This document shows positions 10,605 to 24,090 of a DNA stretch of 64,000 nucleotides, piece after piece. How positions within the stretch are numbered: position 1 is the stretch's first letter; each line of letters starts with the position of its first letter. Both the position numbers and the translations under genes were made by a program. The notes below the pieces were generated by a model that was not told the origin of the DNA, searched no databases, and saw nothing but the letters and a program-made list of their open reading frames with translations. The DNA is taken from contig OW799236.1 in NCBI GenBank assembly GCA_941918925.1, forward strand, positions 116,514,562-116,578,561. Direction: 5' to 3'. The DNA comes from Phyto melanocephala (lineage: Eukaryota; Arthropoda; Insecta; Diptera; Rhinophoridae).

Positions 10605-12488
10605 AAAAGTAATTTATATATTTTCTTTATCGACAGCTTTAAGTGCTGCTTGTAAATAACCTTGAATTAATTATTAAAAAAGGGCAGGCGGCATTTTATA
10701 ATGAAGGGACAAATATTCAAAAATTACATTTAACAACGACAGCATATAGACACATTGAAACAAAGGAATAGTTAAAAGAAACACAAACACTATTTGTTAC
10801 GTTATGCAAATTTAATTGACGAGGCAACAGCGACTACTGATCACGGTACAGAAATAAAATGTTTCAGACAATTTGTGTTAGATTTATTTTGAACAATTTG
10901 TATGATAAAAAAAATTTTCCATAATTTAATATTTCACAAAATATTCCATTTTTTTTTTTACTTTTTCATTCCAGTGATAATTATAATATTTTTTGTTTAA
11001 AAAATGGTACAATAAAAATGGTGAAATAAAGTTTGTTTTATGTTCTTTCTTAACTCAAAACCGTTTATGATAAATTTTTAAACATTAAAAAATTAATGAC
11101 AAATATTTATTCCGACTCACAAATTCAAAACAAATAACATACTTAGAAAAGAATTATGTGTAGAATTATATATTAGACAACTAACTTCATGATTTAGCTT
11201 GTATGTAATTTAAGCTTGAAAGAGTGAGTCAGTAAAATCCTATACACACTAATCGACACTAAACCTTTCTTTGGTTTAACAAATTATTATTTTTTTAATC
11301 ACGTAAGCATTACAAATTATATGTCAGATATTATCTTCTCTAAATTAAAATTTGTTATCTGTTTTAAAAATTTTTCAAAAAACTACAATATGGATTTTCT
11401 TAATAAGTAAAAAATTTGAAGGTCCATCTATCGTCACATTATTTTTCAAGCCACTAGACAGATTGTGATGCGTTAGAGAGCTTATAAGCAAAAAAACGAG
11501 CAAAAATATTGACTGAAATTTTATTTAAAAACCCATTGTGTGAGGGATGGTGAAACTGGCAACAACCAAGGAATCAACATTTTTTATGTGACGGATGGAC
11601 AAGGACAATACCGTACTAACTGTCTTAAAATAGCACAGAGTGACTTTATACTTCTAACCCGATTTGGCATCAACTAGTTTGGAAAAAGGGCCTTGAGTGG
11701 TATTCAATTTTGTAAGAGGCAAAAGTACCTATTCTGGCTGTTGTAAAAAAAGAATTAAAGAACACAGAAAAAGGTATCCCAGGACATCATATAACTATAA
11801 AATGAAAGGATTTCTGGAAAATTTTAATTAATTTATAAATACCGAGTTATATGTATTTTAATGTTTAATGATTTTTTTAAATATTTGAATAAATGTACGT
11901 ATTTTTAAGATTTTTTATATTAAACAGTTTTAAGTTTTATTTAACGAAATACAAAAATAATTTTTTTCTTGTACACTCTTTATACGCACAATGATATTAA
12001 AGACTCTACTATGCTACTTAATAAAGAATAGATGCCAAGTTGTATATGTTATATGTTAATATTTGATGTATAGAAAAACCTATGGTGTGTCCATTTATAG
12101 AGTAAGCATTGGAGTTTCTAAACTTCTGGCAATACTAAATATGGATATCAACTACCGTGACAAAACCCCAATTTCTAATTGTATTTATGCTTTCGCTTAA
12201 TACCTATACTGACCTTAAAAATGTAAACATTGATGTTTGTTTTAGAATCAAAGTATGAGACTTGAGACTAATAAAATATATTGTTAACTACAGATTTATT
12301 TTTAAATAGCTTAATTTACATTATAATTTTATTTTAGTTGTATTAGTTTAAGTTACAGTAGTTTTGTTTGTATTGGTTTATTTCGCTGGTTGTTCGAACA
12401 TGATGTGAGTTATTATGTGCAGCATACTTTTAGGCACTTTTATTATGCCAGCATATTACTTAACATTAACATTACGTCTTTATTAAAA

Positions 12489-12766
12489 TGTAACGGTTTT
12501 CGATTGAACTAGTGTGTACATACGAGAACTTTTTCGAATGTTACCGAACACCACTATGTTACTATAAATAGCCGAACAACACAGCTAACATGATCCGTAT
12601 AACAGTAGAGCTTGTTAAGTGTGAGCTAACAGTGTTTCAGTGTTTATTAAAAGTGTATAACAATAAGAGAAATAAGTAAAGTGTTATAAAGCAATATCTG
12701 AATATGTTTAAGTAAATAAAGTGCTCTTAAATTTATAACTAATTTCAACTGTTTTTGATTGCAACA
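12489..12766 (+). mobile_element. candidate solo LTR
   Basis: A 278-bp stretch beginning TGTAACGG and ending GCAACA. It has a TATA box (ACTATAAATAGCC near 12563), an initiator-like TCAGTGT downstream, and AATAAA near 12714. This TG...CA layout with TATA and poly(A) signal is typical of an LTR. No second LTR, primer-binding site or gag/pol coding was found. A clean target duplication is not visible because the flanks are A-rich. Confidence 0.4.
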
Positions 12767-14084
12767 AAAGAACTCAAAGTTTATTTAAAGGAAATAAGCC
12801 AACGTTTATAAAAGGTATAAACGTAACAATATTTTAAACAGCAAACTAGCCCCAACTGAAGCACATTTTATATGAATTAATATAATTAATTCAGATTTTA
12901 TTCAATGTGAACACTGATAAAATAACGTTAACAACAATATTCCTTAACACGTGCCAATTGGCTATTCGGAGATTTCAAATGCGTTAAACATCCTTTCCCT
13001 TTTAAATAGTAAAACAAACTTCAAGGCTTTTTTCTAAAATAACAAAACTCTAAAAATAAACAGAAATCCACTCTGCTTAAAAGCAACTCCCTTAGGTACT
13101 AATTTAAACGTGTTACATACATGTGGCCAAATTTAAGTCACATGCCCATGAAATCTTTTCAAAGCAAAACAAAAAACAAGCAAAGCTTATATTTTCTTTT
13201 ACAAAGTTAAATAAAAAACACAAGCATAACAAAAAAAAAATAAAAACAACAAAGAATTGGGGGGAAAAGGGTCATTAAAAACAATAGAGAAAAATAAATG
13301 AAAAATAATAAACAACAAAGAGAACAAAAACAACAATGACGACGACAACAACAAAGTAAATGTCCATGAACTAAATAAATTGCAAAATCAAAAAAAGTAT
13401 TATACTAAAACTGAAATAAAGATATAATAGAAAACAACAACATTGGCAGCAGCAGTGACATGGTTTGGCTTACTAGCTGTTTCCAGCATCTACGAGTATG
13501 TATTTACATGAGGCAATGGGGACTACGACAAAAAACTTTATTTTATTTTTACTCTTTCTATTTAAGTGTTTGGTGGGTTTTCTTAAAAAAAAAATTAAAG
13601 GAAATATTTTTCAGAAAACTATAGAAAAGAAAACAAACAAATAAATATGAGTACAACAATGATATCAATAAAGTATTTATGTAGAAAGTGAAATATATAC
13701 ACAAATATTTATTTATTTGTGGCCACAATTCACAAACAAACGAACAAGCAACCAAAAACAGGAAAACAAATAAAAACAAATTTTCCATGTGTGTGCTTAG
13801 TTAAAAAAAAAAAAAAAAAGTTTAAAAAACTTAATTTGAAATATAGAGAAAAGTTTTTATGTATTTATTTATTTTTTTTTTAATGTCCTTGCTACACTGT
13901 TTCTATAATTTTTTTAAAAACAAAATTTAACAAATATTTATTTCCTAAAAAATGAGTTTTTTTTGGATATTTTTCATTAAAGAAACGACAAATTTTTAAT
14001 AGAAAAAATCCTCCAGAATAGCTTTTCAAAAATTTTTATTAAAAAGAATTTATATATTTAATGAAAAATTTAAATAAAAGAATG

Positions 14085-14640
14085 AAGGGAGCTATAATAT
14101 ATCTGATAATGCTCGTCACAGGTATAATAAAGAAATGAAAAAAAAAATTATTCGCCATTTTTCCGAACGCCATATTGGAATTTTACACTTTTACACTTGA
14201 TAGCTATAGTGGTTAATGGGGACAAAGCCGTGATTAATATATTTGGCCCTATATATACCATTGTATTTAGGATGCCCTGTTGCAGATGAACATTTTTAAT
14301 AGCTTATTGTATTATATTGTATAAGCCCTTTCATTTGATACTTAATATTAAAAGGGATGAAAGGGATACATTTTTTAATATTATTGAAAATTTGAGAAAT
14401 TTTAATATTTATTTTTTAGTATGTTGTATTCTGTTAGCTCTATAATTTGATATCCATATTGACGCTCTTGGTTGTCCAGAAGCTTAAGAAATCGATTTCC
14501 TTTTTTTTTAATTTTAGGAAAAATAGGGAAGAAGTCATAGTTTGATGCGTTTATCCGAGTTAGTTTAAAACTGATCAAGTTTTTCTCACAGATAATTTCC
14601 GAGGCTATGACTTGCAATTTGATGACACTTTGAGTTCTAA
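14085..14640 (-). mobile_element. degraded DINE-1-like internal fragment
   Basis: An old relic. It shares with the copy at 39673-40626 a block containing GTTGTCCA-AAGCTTAAG, ATCGATT and AATTTTAGGAAAAA, followed by GAGTTAGTTT and AAACTGAT. The terminal hairpin and the microsatellite are not recognisable. Confidence 0.4.
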
Positions 14641-16003
14641 AATTATTAAGAAAATTTAAAAACGTAATAAAACGATGTTAAAAACATTAGCGAATAAGAA
14701 CATGAATAATTGCAACATTAATGAAATACTACCATATTTTTTAGCAGTAAATTGTACGTAGAACAGTAGATTCAAATATCAATTATTCAACGAATGCTAA
14801 AAGTCCTTAATTTCAAGGCAACTGTTAATTTCGTTATATTTTCTTAGAAAATTTACCAACAATATTAAGATTACAAAAACTAACGATGCACCATGTGTAT
14901 TTTTCAAACCTTCAACCTCTCTTAAAGACTTACAAAAATTAATGTTCTTAACTTTGCAACTTTTCTTTTTTTTTAGATCTTAAAAATACGTATTCACAAA
15001 CATACATATAATAACTTCAAATCGTATTCATAAATATTTTAACACAAAAACATGAGTGAGTAAAACTGAATGATAAAAACTAACTGACATAAAAGACCAG
15101 TGAAAGAACAAGAACAAAAAAGGGGGACAAATACAAGTTCATCAAAATAATATAAAAAAAAGTTTAAAAAACAAAACTAAACTAAAACAAACAAAGAAAA
15201 CAATATTTATCATATTTTTTTATAATATAAAAGGGTTTTACGGTTCAAAGACAAGAGGGGGTAGAAGCAACAAAAAATTGCCCCACAGAAAATAAACAAA
15301 TAAAAAACACAAACATATTTAACGAACAACAAATATAACATAAAAAAACTAAGCAACAACAAAAAAGTAAACTAACATCATTTTTAATAAAATTCTAACA
15401 AAAACATCACCTTGTAGAAAAATCCCCTCAAAACTTTTCTTTAATGAATAAAAATGCATGAATAAATGAATGTCGAGAAGTGTGAGTGAATAAAGAATGA
15501 GTGATTTAAAAACTACAACAAAAATCTTTATACGTATTTACCAAATACAAAAACAACAGCAAGTAAACAATATTATGGTGTTGGCTTTTTAATAAATCTT
15601 AGCAAATGTTTGCTTACACTGTTGAACTTTCTTCTTTTTTTTTTGTTCGTTCACACGCATATGTACATATCGTTACCATCAATCGTAAAGAAGGTAAGTA
15701 TAATTTGATAAATTTTACAAGTGGGGAAAAAGACTTGCTAAAATTTTTATATTTTACTAGTGCAAATTATAAAAATTAAAATTGATTACAAGAGGCTTAT
15801 AAATAAGATTTCCATGGAAAATCAGTTTTATAAACCGTTACGGCCATATGCAAAAAAAAACTAAATTTTTTTATGTACAAACAAAAATTATCTATTTAAA
15901 GACGACTAACCGAATGAATTTATATTCGTTTTTTCTTTTTTTTTTTTTTTTTTGTATCGTTAACAACAAAATGATAAAAGAAGTTGATGGTATTGACAGT
16001 AAA

Positions 16004-17222
16004 ACAAGTAAGAGTGCTATATTCGGTCGAATCGTATATACCCTTCACAACGTGTAGCCATGCAATAACAATAGTTTGTATCACAATTCATCTTATATGA
16101 GATACGTACATACATACATAAAAACATCACATTGTTAAATTATAAATTTACGTATGTATGTTTTAAAAAAAAATAAAAAAAAATTTAAAAAAAGGAAAAA
16201 AATAAAAACAAAAATATAAAATATAAAAATATTAACAATAATAAATATTAAATAAAACATAAAAAAACAATAAAAAAAATTTTAAAAAATATAAAAAAAT
16301 ATATTAAAAAAAATTTTAAAATTTAAAAAAATTATAAAAAATAAGAAAAATATAAAGAAAAAATAAAAAAATATAAAAAAAAAATATAAAAAAAAATGAA
16401 AAAATAAATAAAAATTAAAATAAAAAGAATAACAAAAGAGGAAAAGCTTAAGTTTGGTAAATTTCGTTCTCACTCACTACAGCAAGAATATGAATTTTTA
16501 TGTGAAGTTTAATTTACAAAATCAATTTTCATATAAACTTGTAAGTTAAATAGATGATATTTACATCCAACACTTAGACATTCCGATCAAAGAGTGCTGA
16601 TGATGAAAACGAAGCTGGTTTCGAAAATGCATTCCACTTGGCTGGTGTCGGGATAAAATTTACTTCTCCAATATATTCTTTCATTATCACAAATTAAAAT
16701 TTAGTTCTTCATATAAATATAAGAAATTTAGTATTAAAAATGAACTTGAGCCAGAAGAAAATAATAGAGTCTTTAAAACATTTAAGTTCAACAATAATAA
16801 AAAACTTAAAAAAAAATAAAAAAAAATAATAAAAATATAAATAATATATAAAATAATAAATAAAATTTTTTTTTGCTCAGCTGGGATTCGATGCCACGTT
16901 TACTCTAACCAATATACCACGTTTGTATGTATGTATGTTGTTGTATGTTTTTGTTGTAAAAAAAAACGAGGTGGTCCTGGTTTCTCAGTTGTTTTTGTAC
17001 CGAAGTTTCTGATTTTCAATGCTGATCTACACAAGAATATTTCTGAAATTTTAATATCTCACCCGGGTCCAGACAATGTCGGGGTCTTCAAAACACACGA
17101 TTTCAACATACACACGGACAGACTGACAGAGCTTAATCGACTCACCTACATATTTCCGAAAAATCGGTCGGAAATGAAAATTGAGGAAATTTCACACGGA
17201 ATGACCAAACCTATATATACAC
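16004..17222 (-). mobile_element. DINE-1-like Helentron copy with an inserted repeat
   Basis: The left end ACAAGTAAGAGTGCTATATT leads into a degraded hairpin and TATACCCTTCACAACGTG. The right part at 16868-17222 has GCTCAGCTGGGATTCGATGC and the GACAGACTGACAGAG remnant. In between, very A-rich DNA surrounds a copy of the GTGCTGATGATGAAA repeat (16590-16690), suggesting a nested insertion. Confidence 0.7.
16520..16695 (+). repeat. GTGCTGATGATGAAA dispersed repeat, copy 1
   Basis: One of five related copies in the window (others near 46985-47060, 47448-47556, 49745-49830 and 60765-60930). The conserved core includes GAGTGCTGATGATGAAA, then AGCTGGTTTCGAAAATGCAT, then CGGGATAA and TATTCTTTCATTA. 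GAAACC...GGTTTC forms a short stem in most copies. The family is unclassified. Confidence 0.6.
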
Positions 17223-19063
17223 TAACTAAAGGCATGTAATACGTCAAGTAACTAATATCTACTTTAAATCTGCATTAGACATTTTTTCCATACAGCCGTT
17301 AGTTATTTACATATGTATATAAATTAGTAATGTTTTTCTGCAAACAATTTTTGTCTACGCTATTGTGCTGCATTAAAAACTGATTGTATAAAAATGTGCA
17401 CTTGGCTCCTTTACGAGTGTAGGTAACCATATATATGAATATGTATGAATGCACCTTAAAGTATTCTACTTGATTTATATTTTATAAAGTTTACTTTTTG
17501 TTTTCTTTTTCTACTTGAAAATTTGTATTTAACATGCATCATCTTATGCCATACTGCTACACTCGCTATTGCGAAAGAATGAACGTAAGGTGATGGACAA
17601 CATTAATGCATTCTCATGTGCATGAGAAGAGTAGTTGTTTAAAACTAATAAAAAGGTAGTGCCCATACAACAAGTGGTCAAATCGACTTTAATAAAGTAA
17701 ATTTGATATAAAATTTTAAAGGCAAAAATTAAATTAAAGTCTTGTTTAATTTTTATAAAAATTTTCTATAAAAAAGAATCAGAATTAAAAATGTTGTTGA
17801 AATCTTACTTCTGCAGGGTTAGAAAAAAACAGTTAAAATAACAACATTTTGTAAAAATGTGTAACAGTTTTTACCTTAAGATCCAAAACTACTATTTAAA
17901 ACTTTTTGACAAAAAATTAAAATGTTCCATCCCTGTATAAAAAATTAGGCCAATTTGGAGTTGTTTAGTCAAACTAGCACGCGGTGAGTCTACACTAGGG
18001 TCTGCGTATGAAGAGGAACGATAAGGCACCGATGGACCATTATATTTGGCTAATTAGGTAGTGTATATAAGACAGGATTGATATGTCATGGGAGAAAAGA
18101 AGGGACTGCAAGGTGTCAAAGGATATGTGGCCAAGTATTTGTTTTTTTTTTTTTTTTTTTTTTGTAAAAAGGAAAACACAATTGACCTTATAGGTCTCCG
18201 AGTTTTAGTGTTTGCGGTTTCTCATAACTTCCGACACCCCCCTTTCCTGGCATCAAACCATTACCGTATGAATTTAATACAGCACTTTCAAAACATTTAA
18301 AATTAAATTGTTTTGTTTTACCAAAACTTTTAATGAAAATTATCAACAGGCCTACAATACTGCAATGAAAAGTTATGTTGGTAGAAATTTGTTGATTACA
18401 CGCTATGCTTCATACATTTGGTAAGGGAAAGCGAATTTTTGAGATATAGATGAAGCTCTGATTAAGTTTTGTTTGTTTCTTCTATTATAAAGACCGTCAT
18501 TTACAATCAGATGTAGTCGTTCGATCTATCTAAAATCATATTTCATTGCTTGTAGAATAATTAATACATGAATGTTGTTAGAAATAGTTAAAACATACGA
18601 TTTTGCAAGACAACAGAATTTATTTTTAGGTGAGTAGGATTTATATCAAAATTGCTTGTAAATATTCGTGCTATTTTTTAGGATAGTGAATCCAGACCTC
18701 AACAAATGCAATTCTGTGTCATCAATTAACGGTGATTTGCAAAAAGTTTCCGTTATTTCTTAGCAATTGTAATTGAATATAAAGTTTTGTTTATTTTATT
18801 AAGGAGAAAAAGCAAAACTGAACAATTAGACAACTATAACAGCAAATAGAATTTCCAAAAAAATGTAAAATTTGTGCGTAAACTCTATAGATAGACTTGT
18901 AAACATTAAAACAACTAAGTAACCCCTCCACTTACATCCAGAAGCTGCATTAAACAAAGATGCATTATAGACAAATGCTAAATCGGCAAATTATTGAAAC
19001 TGACTGAAAGGCTGAACGATATCGACCATGCAGATTATATCTGCTTGATGTCTTACCGCTTAA

Positions 19064-19375
19064 GGCCATGACTGACTATCCTACAAAGTCGTGCGATTAT
19101 GTCAAATAAAAATCTGATAGTTTTCTGTCCTACATAAAAAAATCGCAACAAAATGTGTTATTGGATGCCACACTGTCATACTTGCTCAGAAAAAGCAACT
19201 CTGATCGAACAGAAACTATTATTTTATGAAAATTTCCAAAAGATTATCAAATCGGACACACTTGTCAAAAAATCTGTCACACATGTGCACTTTTTGTCCA
19301 CACTATCACACTTTCTGAACACACATACAATTTTTGACATATCGAACGACTAAATCTGATAGTCAGTCATGGCCT
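19064..19375 (+). mobile_element. TIR MITE with TTAA flanks, copy 1
   Basis: A 312-bp element bounded by GGCCATGACTGACTATC on the left and CTGATAGTCAGTCATGGCCT on the right. TTAA lies on both sides (19060-19063 and 19376-19379), which matches piggyBac-type target duplication. It contains a 66-codon open frame (19153-19353). A second copy in inverse orientation is at 19533-19797. Confidence 0.7.
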
Positions 19376-19532
19376 TTAATGGATATTGAAAAATAGTTAC
19401 AAAGTTACTCTCCAAAAACGCACATGAAATTGGTTTAAAAATTAACATTAAGAAGGTCAAAATAACCCATCGAATACAACTCACTCATACTAAAAGTCAT
19501 CCCAATAGAAGTAGATTGTTTTAGCTGTTTAA

Positions 19533-19797
19533 GGCCATGACTGACTAACAGATTTAGTCGTTCGATATTTCAGAAATTGTATGTGTGTTCAGAAAGTGTG
19601 ATAGTGTGGACAAAAAGTGCACATGTGTGACAGATTTATTGACAGATGTGTCCGATTTGATAATCTTTCGAAAATTTTTATAAAATAGTAGTTTCTGTAC
19701 GATCAGAGTTGCTTTTTGTAAGCAAGTATGACAGGGTGGCATCCAATCAAACATTTGGTTGCGATTTTTTCATGTAGGACAGAAACCTATCATACCT
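19533..19797 (-). mobile_element. TIR MITE with TTAA flank, copy 2, truncated
   Basis: An inverse copy of the 19064-19375 element. It is preceded by TTAA and GGCCATGACTGACTA and truncated on the right after the block GTAGGACAGAAACCTATCAT. The 66-codon frame at 19554-19754 is collinear with the frame in copy 1, without indels. Confidence 0.65.
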
Positions 19798-19984
19798 TTA
19801 AGAAGCATTATCACAAAGATGGCGGTGCAATTAAAGTTAAACTTCAACGAGTGCAGCATCCTACTATATGGCGCAACCACTTGGTGATTAGCAAAAGCAA
19901 GAAAAAAGAAGTTACAAGCTGGTATTTTTTTTTATATATAATGATTTTTTTAGTAACAAATTACAAATTTTGCTTAACAAAAAT

Positions 19985-20300
19985 TCAGATTTGTTTTTAA
20001 CTAGATTTTGATTCCTTTCATATTTTGTTATAACTTGGTAATGTGCTGTAAAGTTGGAAGCCTTTGTAAAAAGATTTCGTTGCATTGCCGTTGACTGCAC
20101 TCTTTCAATTTTCAAATTCTATTTATTTCTTAATTGGTACGGTTGTGCTTCTCTAGCAAATACAGTTTGTTCCATTAAATATTCCGGTGCTTCTGCTTGT
20201 TTCAGTTTTTGTATAAAACTTAAAGTGTTGAGTGTAAGCCTCTGTCTTTGCAAACACTCTAATGCTTATTTTCGCCTAATACCATATCCAACGGGGATCT
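19985..20300 (-). pseudogene. LINE-type ORF2 C-terminal relic
   Basis: The minus-strand translation reads LECLQRQRLTLNTLSFIQKL, then EAPEYLMEQTVF and QPYQLRNK, a stop, then in another register VQSTAMQRNLFTKASNF. The order (a helical segment, then APEYL, then a YQLRN-like motif, then a QRNLF-type motif) matches the C-terminal tail of non-LTR retrotransposon reverse transcriptases. Stops and frame changes show it is dead. The clade is not determined. Confidence 0.45.
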
Positions 20301-20846
20301 CTTGTGCCTTATCACTAAAACAGCTTTACAGTGGAACTCGTGAGGACAGAAAAAACCTAGCAGACCTGACACCAATTACATTATGCTGTTTAAGCGAGAG
20401 TGTGAAGACATAAATAAATTATGGAGCAAGCTAATAATCCTTGCAATGGATAGAAGAAAATGTAGAGAACTCGTAATCGTTCTATGTTTAACAACAATCT
20501 TATAATCAACCTTAATGTAATCTATTCCTAATTTACATAAAAACGTTTCGAATTTAAATGCTATGTATTATATTTACTTATAATAATATAGTTGGGTTTC
20601 ACAAACGAGTGAGAAAACATGGTTGTCAAATCCGCACCATGAAAGAGATAACCCTATACAATGTAATAAATATGTAAAAGCATAAATACATGCAGCCTTA
20701 ATACATATAAATATGTACAAATTGAACGTGTTCTTGTTGGTCTAGTAAATGTTCATACATAAAATAGCTAAAGGTGAAATAATTGTGTGTATTAGTGTGA
20801 GTGTATGTGTGTATTTAAACAAATATACATTGTGTTTCTCCATTTT

Positions 20847-21660
20847 TATACCCTTCACACAGTGAAAAAGGGTATATATAGGTTTGTCAATGCGTGTGAA
20901 ATTTCTACAATTTTCATTTCCGACCCCATAAAGTATATATTTTCTGAAAGCTTATGAGTAGGGGAGTCGATTAAGCTCTGTCAGTCTGACCGTCTGTCCG
21001 TATGTATGTAGAAATCAACTTTTTTAAGCCCCCCGAAATCGCTTGGACGCGGGTGAGGTATTAAAATATCAGAAATATTCGGGAGTAGATTGGTATTGAA
21101 AATCAGAAACATCGGTGCATAAACAACTGAGATATGAGCAAAAACCCACGACCACCTCGATTTTTTTTTCACAAAAACAACATAACAACAACATACATCC
21201 ATACAAACATGTATACTGGTTAGAGTAAACGTGGCATCGAATCCCAGCTGAGTCAAAAAAAATCTTTTTTTATTTTTTTATATTTTTTTTATTTTTTTTT
21301 TATATTTTTTTTTTATTTTTTTTTATTTTTTATTTAATATATTATTTAAATTTTTATTATTATTTTTTCTTTAAATTTTTTTTTTAATTTTTTTTTTTAT
21401 TTTTTTTTTGTTTTATATTTATTATTTATATTTTAATTTTTTTTTTTTAATTTTTTTTTTAAATTTTTTTTTTTTTTTTTACATACATACGTAAAGTTTT
21501 ATTTTTTCAATGGGATGTTTTTATATATGTATGTTTTTTATATATGTATGTACGTATTTCATATGAGATGAATGGTGATACAAACTACTGTTATTGCATG
21601 ACTACACGTTGTGAAGGGTATATAAGATTTGGTACGGCCGAATATAGCACTCTTACTTGT
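20847..21660 (+). mobile_element. DINE-1-like Helentron copy with long T-rich core
   Basis: A complete plus-oriented copy. It starts TATACCCTTCACACAG, has GACCCCATAAAGTATATAT and the GTCTGACCGTCTGTCCGTAT microsatellite, the tRNA-like segment at 21213-21250, a long T-rich tract (21254-21480) and the 3' hairpin ending CACTCTTACTTGTT. Confidence 0.8.
21205..21252 (+). other. tRNA-like segment inside a DINE-1-like element
   Basis: This copy shows ACTGGTTAGAGTAAACG followed by GGCATCGAATCCCAGCTGAG. In other copies (16865-16925, reverse strand) it is preceded by GTGGTATA. These look like the A box (GTGGTATA-TGGTTAG) and B box (GGTTCGAATCC type) of a tRNA, but the spacing is too short for an intact tRNA. 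It looks tRNA-derived and degenerate, not a functional tRNA gene. Confidence 0.45.
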
Positions 21661-23293
21661 TATTTAAAACTTTGGAAAAATTTAACTTTACAATAAACAT
21701 ACAAGTATAAAAATATCACATTTTAATAAAAAGAAGGAAACAAATAAACCAACGTCCATGAAGGGACGAGAAAAAGAAGTGAAAAGAAAGTAGAAAAGTG
21801 TACGTAACATGATTAAAGTGGTGTCGGTGAGTAAGTTTGTGTTTGAACTTATGAATAGGGAATTAACAACGTACTATTTTGATATGGGTTATGTTTATTT
21901 TTCCTTATCTTTTTTTTTTTTTTTGAGTTTGTTTTGTGGATTGTACTATATTTTCTTCTATGTGGCTGTTGTTAAACAAGCGCTTTGGTATATTTTGAAG
22001 TGCGTGTGTGCTCTTTTAATATATGTAAGTGTATATGTATGAAGTACATGAATTGTATCAAGAGCTGAAGTACAAGTTCAAGGACAAATGTGCGTTATTT
22101 AATCTACAGATCTGTTTATTTTATATTTAGAAATTGTGCGTAATTTTTTTATTATTTCTTTTATACCTATTATCCATGAAAAATTATAATAGTATTTATA
22201 TTATTACAAGTAACAATTTATTTAAATAATCAGCCGCACACCCAAAACGCTGACGTAAATGTAAATAACAGTGTAACTAATAATATTCATACGCATTATG
22301 ATTACAATGAATAGAAAGGTTTATGAATACATACTTACATATGTACATACATACATATATACATTTCGAAACACAACGAGTCAATGTTAAGCAAGTCATG
22401 TGTTTTTTTTCTGAAATTCTTAAATTCTGAAAGTTTGAAAAAGCAAAAATTATAATTTTAATGTTATAATTGAAAAAGCAAAAATAATTGATTTTTTCAG
22501 CTTAAGTGACAAAAAAGTTATTAATTGAGCTCAATTAAGCAGTAATATTATACTATGTTCACACAGGCGCCTTAATTGTCAATTTATAATATTATCGCAA
22601 TTAAAGGCCTTATTGAGCTCAATTTGCCATACTAAAAATTATTTTTAAATTGAGCAATATATGTATACTTAATTGTTTCACTTATTGTCTAAAACTCGAA
22701 ATACAACTCTTGAGAAGTATGTATAGGTGGCATTTCTAATGTCAAACAAATAAAAATACAAAAAAAATAAAAATTAAGAAAATTGAAAATGTTTGATGAA
22801 AATTTAAAAAAAAAATTTTAATAAATTCAAATACATACATATAAGTATATATATGTATAAATATAATTGTAAATATATTTTATCCACAGGAAAAACACTG
22901 AAAAGAAGGCATTATTTGATTTGGTATAAATACATCGTATTTTACAGCTATCAAATGCTAATGGAGTAAGATAAATTGAGTATGTCTGAACACTTATTTT
23001 AATTGCTCAATCAACACTAAATTGAAACAATTAAAAATATCTGACTGAACAGGGTATTACTTGTATTTTCAAGGCTAAACAAATGAGCGTTGTTTTAGAA
23101 AAACAATTGGGCGCCTAGTGGCGCCTCAAAAGTAATGTGTAAATTAATAATACCCTCACATGTTATATTTACCAAAAAAAAAACGCTTTGCAATTTCTGT
23201 CAACACTTTAATTGCTGTTGTTGTCATTGTTTTATGTGTTTTTATCATAAATGTGCAAATGTTGTTGTTTTTTTATGCGTGAGTCAAGCCTGG

Positions 23294-23416
23294 ACCGAAT
23301 TACGGCATTCGAACGTGATCGAAATTGCAAAATTCTTATAAGAATCTCTATACCTAAAGCACAGCGAACTCGATCGTTCGAGTAAAATTTCGATCGTGAT
23401 CGAATACCGTAATTCA
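23294..23416. mobile_element. short inverted-repeat element
   Basis: The left arm GACCGAATTACGGCATTCGA pairs with the right arm TCGAATACCGTAATTC across about 60 bp, giving an imperfect hairpin of about 123 bp. It is probably a MITE and has no coding capacity. Confidence 0.5.
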
Positions 23417-23689
23417 GATGGAGCTAATGGGTTTAAAAAAATGTTTTCACGATATAAATACTATCGATATAAATATTATCGCAAGGATATGGACATTAAG
23501 TTTTAATATTGAATTCTCATTTACATAGTTAATGCAATAAATAAATAATTTTGGATGAACTTATTTATATCATCTTATATCATCACATATTTATTGGCGC
23601 ATGTAATTTGTTCTAAAAGTTAACCACATCAATTTTATTATTTCTTACTACATGTAGTTCTGCAGACATTCAAATAACTAGTTTGGGAG

Positions 23690-24090
23690 GCGTATCCATA
23701 CTTCTATATCACCAAGATTACTTTAAGATCTTTTCAAAAGCTGTTAAATGATGCCAATATTGCTCATATATAATCAGAAATGTTGTTAAAAAAGTGGTTA
23801 AATTTTAAACATTGCTGTTTTTCGCGATGTTAAATACATAATTGAACCGTACCAATATTGTCATAAAAAAAAACAATTATTTCATATATAATTTGTGTTT
23901 TATTCAAAATCAACATCGGCACTTAAAATTTAACCACCTTTTATATATAACTTTAGTGGTCTGTAACTCAAAAAAAAAGTGGTTCCGACAATGTTACCAC
24001 TTTAAATTTTCTTCTTATATTTCAATTATCTATTGATCTACATATGTATTGTTTTTTTCAGTTGGAAGTGCGTTGGTAAACTAGATTTGT
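23690..24090 (+). repeat. dispersed repeat shared with 28650-29345
   Basis: Both places contain, in the same order, an AGATC...TTAAATGATGCCAATATTGC type block, a TGTTACCACTT-AAATTTTC block, and a final GTGCGTTGGTAAACTAGATTT block (GTGCGTTGGTGAACTAGATTT at 29323). The family is unclassified. Confidence 0.5.

Noticed and set aside
16282..16473. 63-codon minus-strand frame of nearly pure Phe/Tyr/Ile
   Set aside because: It is a translation of an A-rich homopolymer tract inside a DINE-1-like element.
16590..16690. C/D-box snoRNA reading of the TGATGATGA repeat
   Set aside because: The C-box-like TGATGA has no D box with a terminal stem at the right distance, and the sequence occurs as a dispersed multi-copy repeat.
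19153..19754. Pair of homologous 66-residue genes
   Set aside because: Both frames lie within copies of one TIR MITE, so they are not called as genes; kept only as a finding.
21205..21252. Functional tRNA gene
   Set aside because: A- and B-box-like words are present, but the anticodon arm and acceptor stem are missing and the spacing is too short.
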